Assembly: GCA_945933905.1 (NCBI GenBank)
Contig: CAMEQX010000089.1
Coordinates: forward strand, 1 to 6,074
Length of the DNA: 6,074 nt
DNA from: an uncultured Clostridia bacterium
GTDB taxonomy: Bacteria; Bacillota; Clostridia; Oscillospirales; Ruminococcaceae
Direction of reading: 5' to 3'
Positions 5,069-6,074 of this stretch are shown here, in pieces. The stretch's first letter is position 1; every line of letters starts with the position of its first letter. The position numbers and the translations under genes were made by a program. The notes under the pieces are model-generated. The model was not told the DNA's origin. It saw only the letters and a list, made by a program, of their open reading frames with translations, and searched no databases.

Positions 5069-6055
5069 ATGAAACCCAGAAATTTTTTTATTGTGCTGTT
5101 CTGCGCAGTTCTTTTGACAGGATGTGCAAAGGGGACGGAAACCATTTCTCAGTCAGAAACAACATCGGCTGAAAGCAGAGTTGAAAGCGTGTCTGAAAGT
5201 TTTTCCGAGAGTACGAAAAGTTCTCAATCGGAAGCAATTCAAAGTTCGGAATCGTCCTTTGAATCATCTTCAGAATCGTCCGAATCTTCCGTGATAAAAC
5301 CCGTTTTAACAGTTCCTACGGCAGATTTGGACGAGTCTTCAATAGTGGTTGACAAAGAAAACAAAACTATGACAATTCCGTTTACAACCGATGTTCCGTT
5401 TCAGACGGGAGTAAAATATTATCTACGAATTTATTTTACAGATTCCCAGTGGGGTGGCGGCGAGCTACGATACGATGAACCGTTTGATACATCACATAAG
5501 AGTATTACTCTCAAACTGCATGAGGGGAATAACTATTATTTTATTCAATTCCACACAGATGAAATCGAAGGAGATACCTCAAATCAGATTTATCAAGAGT
5601 TTGTAAGCGATTATTACACGCCCTCTCAAAGCAACGAAAGCAGCAGTTCCGTTCGGAATGTTCGGAGTGATTACGCAGCAACCGATCTGCTGGGACTTAC
5701 GGTAAGTGAAGCAGCCGAAGTTTGCGGACATTATCCAAGTGACTATGCAATAGCTCAAGATGAAGCTTCTTATGATGTGATGTTCCAAGCCGATGACGAT
5801 GTTGTTTTGTATTCGTTGGTCGGAACATACGATGGGGAAATTCGCATGGTGGAAATCACAAGTAGCAGAATACCGATTACGTCCGGCTTTGGAAGTATTG
5901 ACAAAATCCGTGTTGGTATGAGCAGAAACGAAATAGAAAACATACTCGGCGGAGAGCATTATCTGCAAAGCTATGGATATGATACATACGGTACAATGAG
6001 CGTGTCGGGCTTGGATTTTGAGAGTCTGAATAACCAACCGTGTAAATGCCAATAA
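5069..6055 (+). CDS. Secreted lipoprotein with Ser/Glu linker and a BamE/SmpA-like motif
   Basis: This 328-aa protein begins with a lipoprotein signal: K2 and R4, a hydrophobic core, then the lipobox L-T-G-C19, so C19 would be lipidated and the protein held on the outer face of the membrane. Residues ~26-75 are a Ser/Glu-rich low-complexity linker. Residues ~78-185 look like a beta-rich domain with 'VKYYLRIYFT' and 'NNYYFIQFHTDEI'. A second short Ser linker (188-196) leads to a C-terminal domain with 'TDLLGLTVSEAAEVCG' and 'SIDKIRVGMSRNEIENILGG'. The latter resembles the 'GMSxxEVxxILG' helix motif of SmpA/OmlA-BamE-like and related clostridial lipoproteins. Family assignment beyond 'lipoprotein' is tentative. 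The protein stops at 'QPCKCQ', soon after this motif, so a slightly truncated C-terminus is possible. It starts 168 bp after the operon with its own promoter. Confidence 0.88.
   Translation: MKPRNFFIVLFCAVLLTGCAKGTETISQSETTSAESRVESVSESFSESTKSSQSEAIQSSESSFESSSESSESSVIKPVLTVPTADLDESSIVVDKENKTMTIPFTTDVPFQTGVKYYLRIYFTDSQWGGGELRYDEPFDTSHKSITLKLHEGNNYYFIQFHTDEIEGDTSNQIYQEFVSDYYTPSQSNESSSSVRNVRSDYAATDLLGLTVSEAAEVCGHYPSDYAIAQDEASYDVMFQADDDVVLYSLVGTYDGEIRMVEITSSRIPITSGFGSIDKIRVGMSRNEIENILGGEHYLQSYGYDTYGTMSVSGLDFESLNNQPCKCQ
5150..5291 (+). repeat. Ser/Glu-coding low-complexity repeat in the lipoprotein gene
   Basis: This imperfect tandem run of GAATCNTCN-type hexamers and related units encodes the S/E-rich linker after the lipid anchor. 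The densest part is near 5248-5291. Such tracts often vary in length between strains and act as cell-wall-spanning spacers. Confidence 0.6.
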
Positions 6056-6074
6056 TACCCACAGAGAAAGTGAG

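Overview
The window looks like a piece of a low-to-moderate-GC Firmicutes chromosome, most likely a gut-type Clostridia (Ruminococcus/Lachnospiraceae-like). Four things point there: strong AGGAG-type ribosome binding sites, TATAAT promoters, a macro-domain protein of a type I associate with Clostridia, and a Ser/Glu-linker lipoprotein. No rRNA, tRNA, CRISPR array or phage structural gene is visible. The taxonomic guess is an inference.

Layout, left to right. (1) Positions 1-425, minus strand: the N-terminal ~141 codons of a macro-domain (ADP-ribose-binding/hydrolase-like) protein that runs off the left edge, with its own RBS and promoter. (2) Positions 489-670: a short non-coding stretch with three evenly spaced CCGAAC direct repeats, an 11-bp-stem terminator pointing left and a 16-bp palindrome. 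(3) About 671-1602, minus strand: a decayed IS30-family insertion sequence. Its transposase has a premature stop, two frameshifts, an apparent internal deletion that removes the first catalytic Asp, and Arg in place of the catalytic Glu; its promoter is still intact. (4) Positions 1768-4900, plus strand: a tight three-gene operon (gaps of 15 and 22 bp) behind an extended -10 promoter. Its products are a 434-aa protein joining an HNH-nuclease-like N-terminus to a glycine-zipper hydrophobic region, a 267-aa helical protein with its own short glycine zipper, and a 328-aa protein with a single-cluster [4Fe-4S] ferredoxin-type N-terminus followed by ~270 residues I do not recognise. (5) Positions 5069-6055, plus strand: a secreted lipoprotein with its own promoter, which resembles that of the operon.

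The three-gene operon is the part most likely to be an undescribed system. A nuclease-like domain attached to a membrane-inserting segment, a partner protein with a matching type of segment and an Fe-S protein in one transcript suggest a membrane-associated effector with a redox or metal-responsive component, for instance in defence or inter-bacterial conflict. That role is inference from architecture and neighbourhood (a decayed IS and a macro-domain gene); no gene here proves it.
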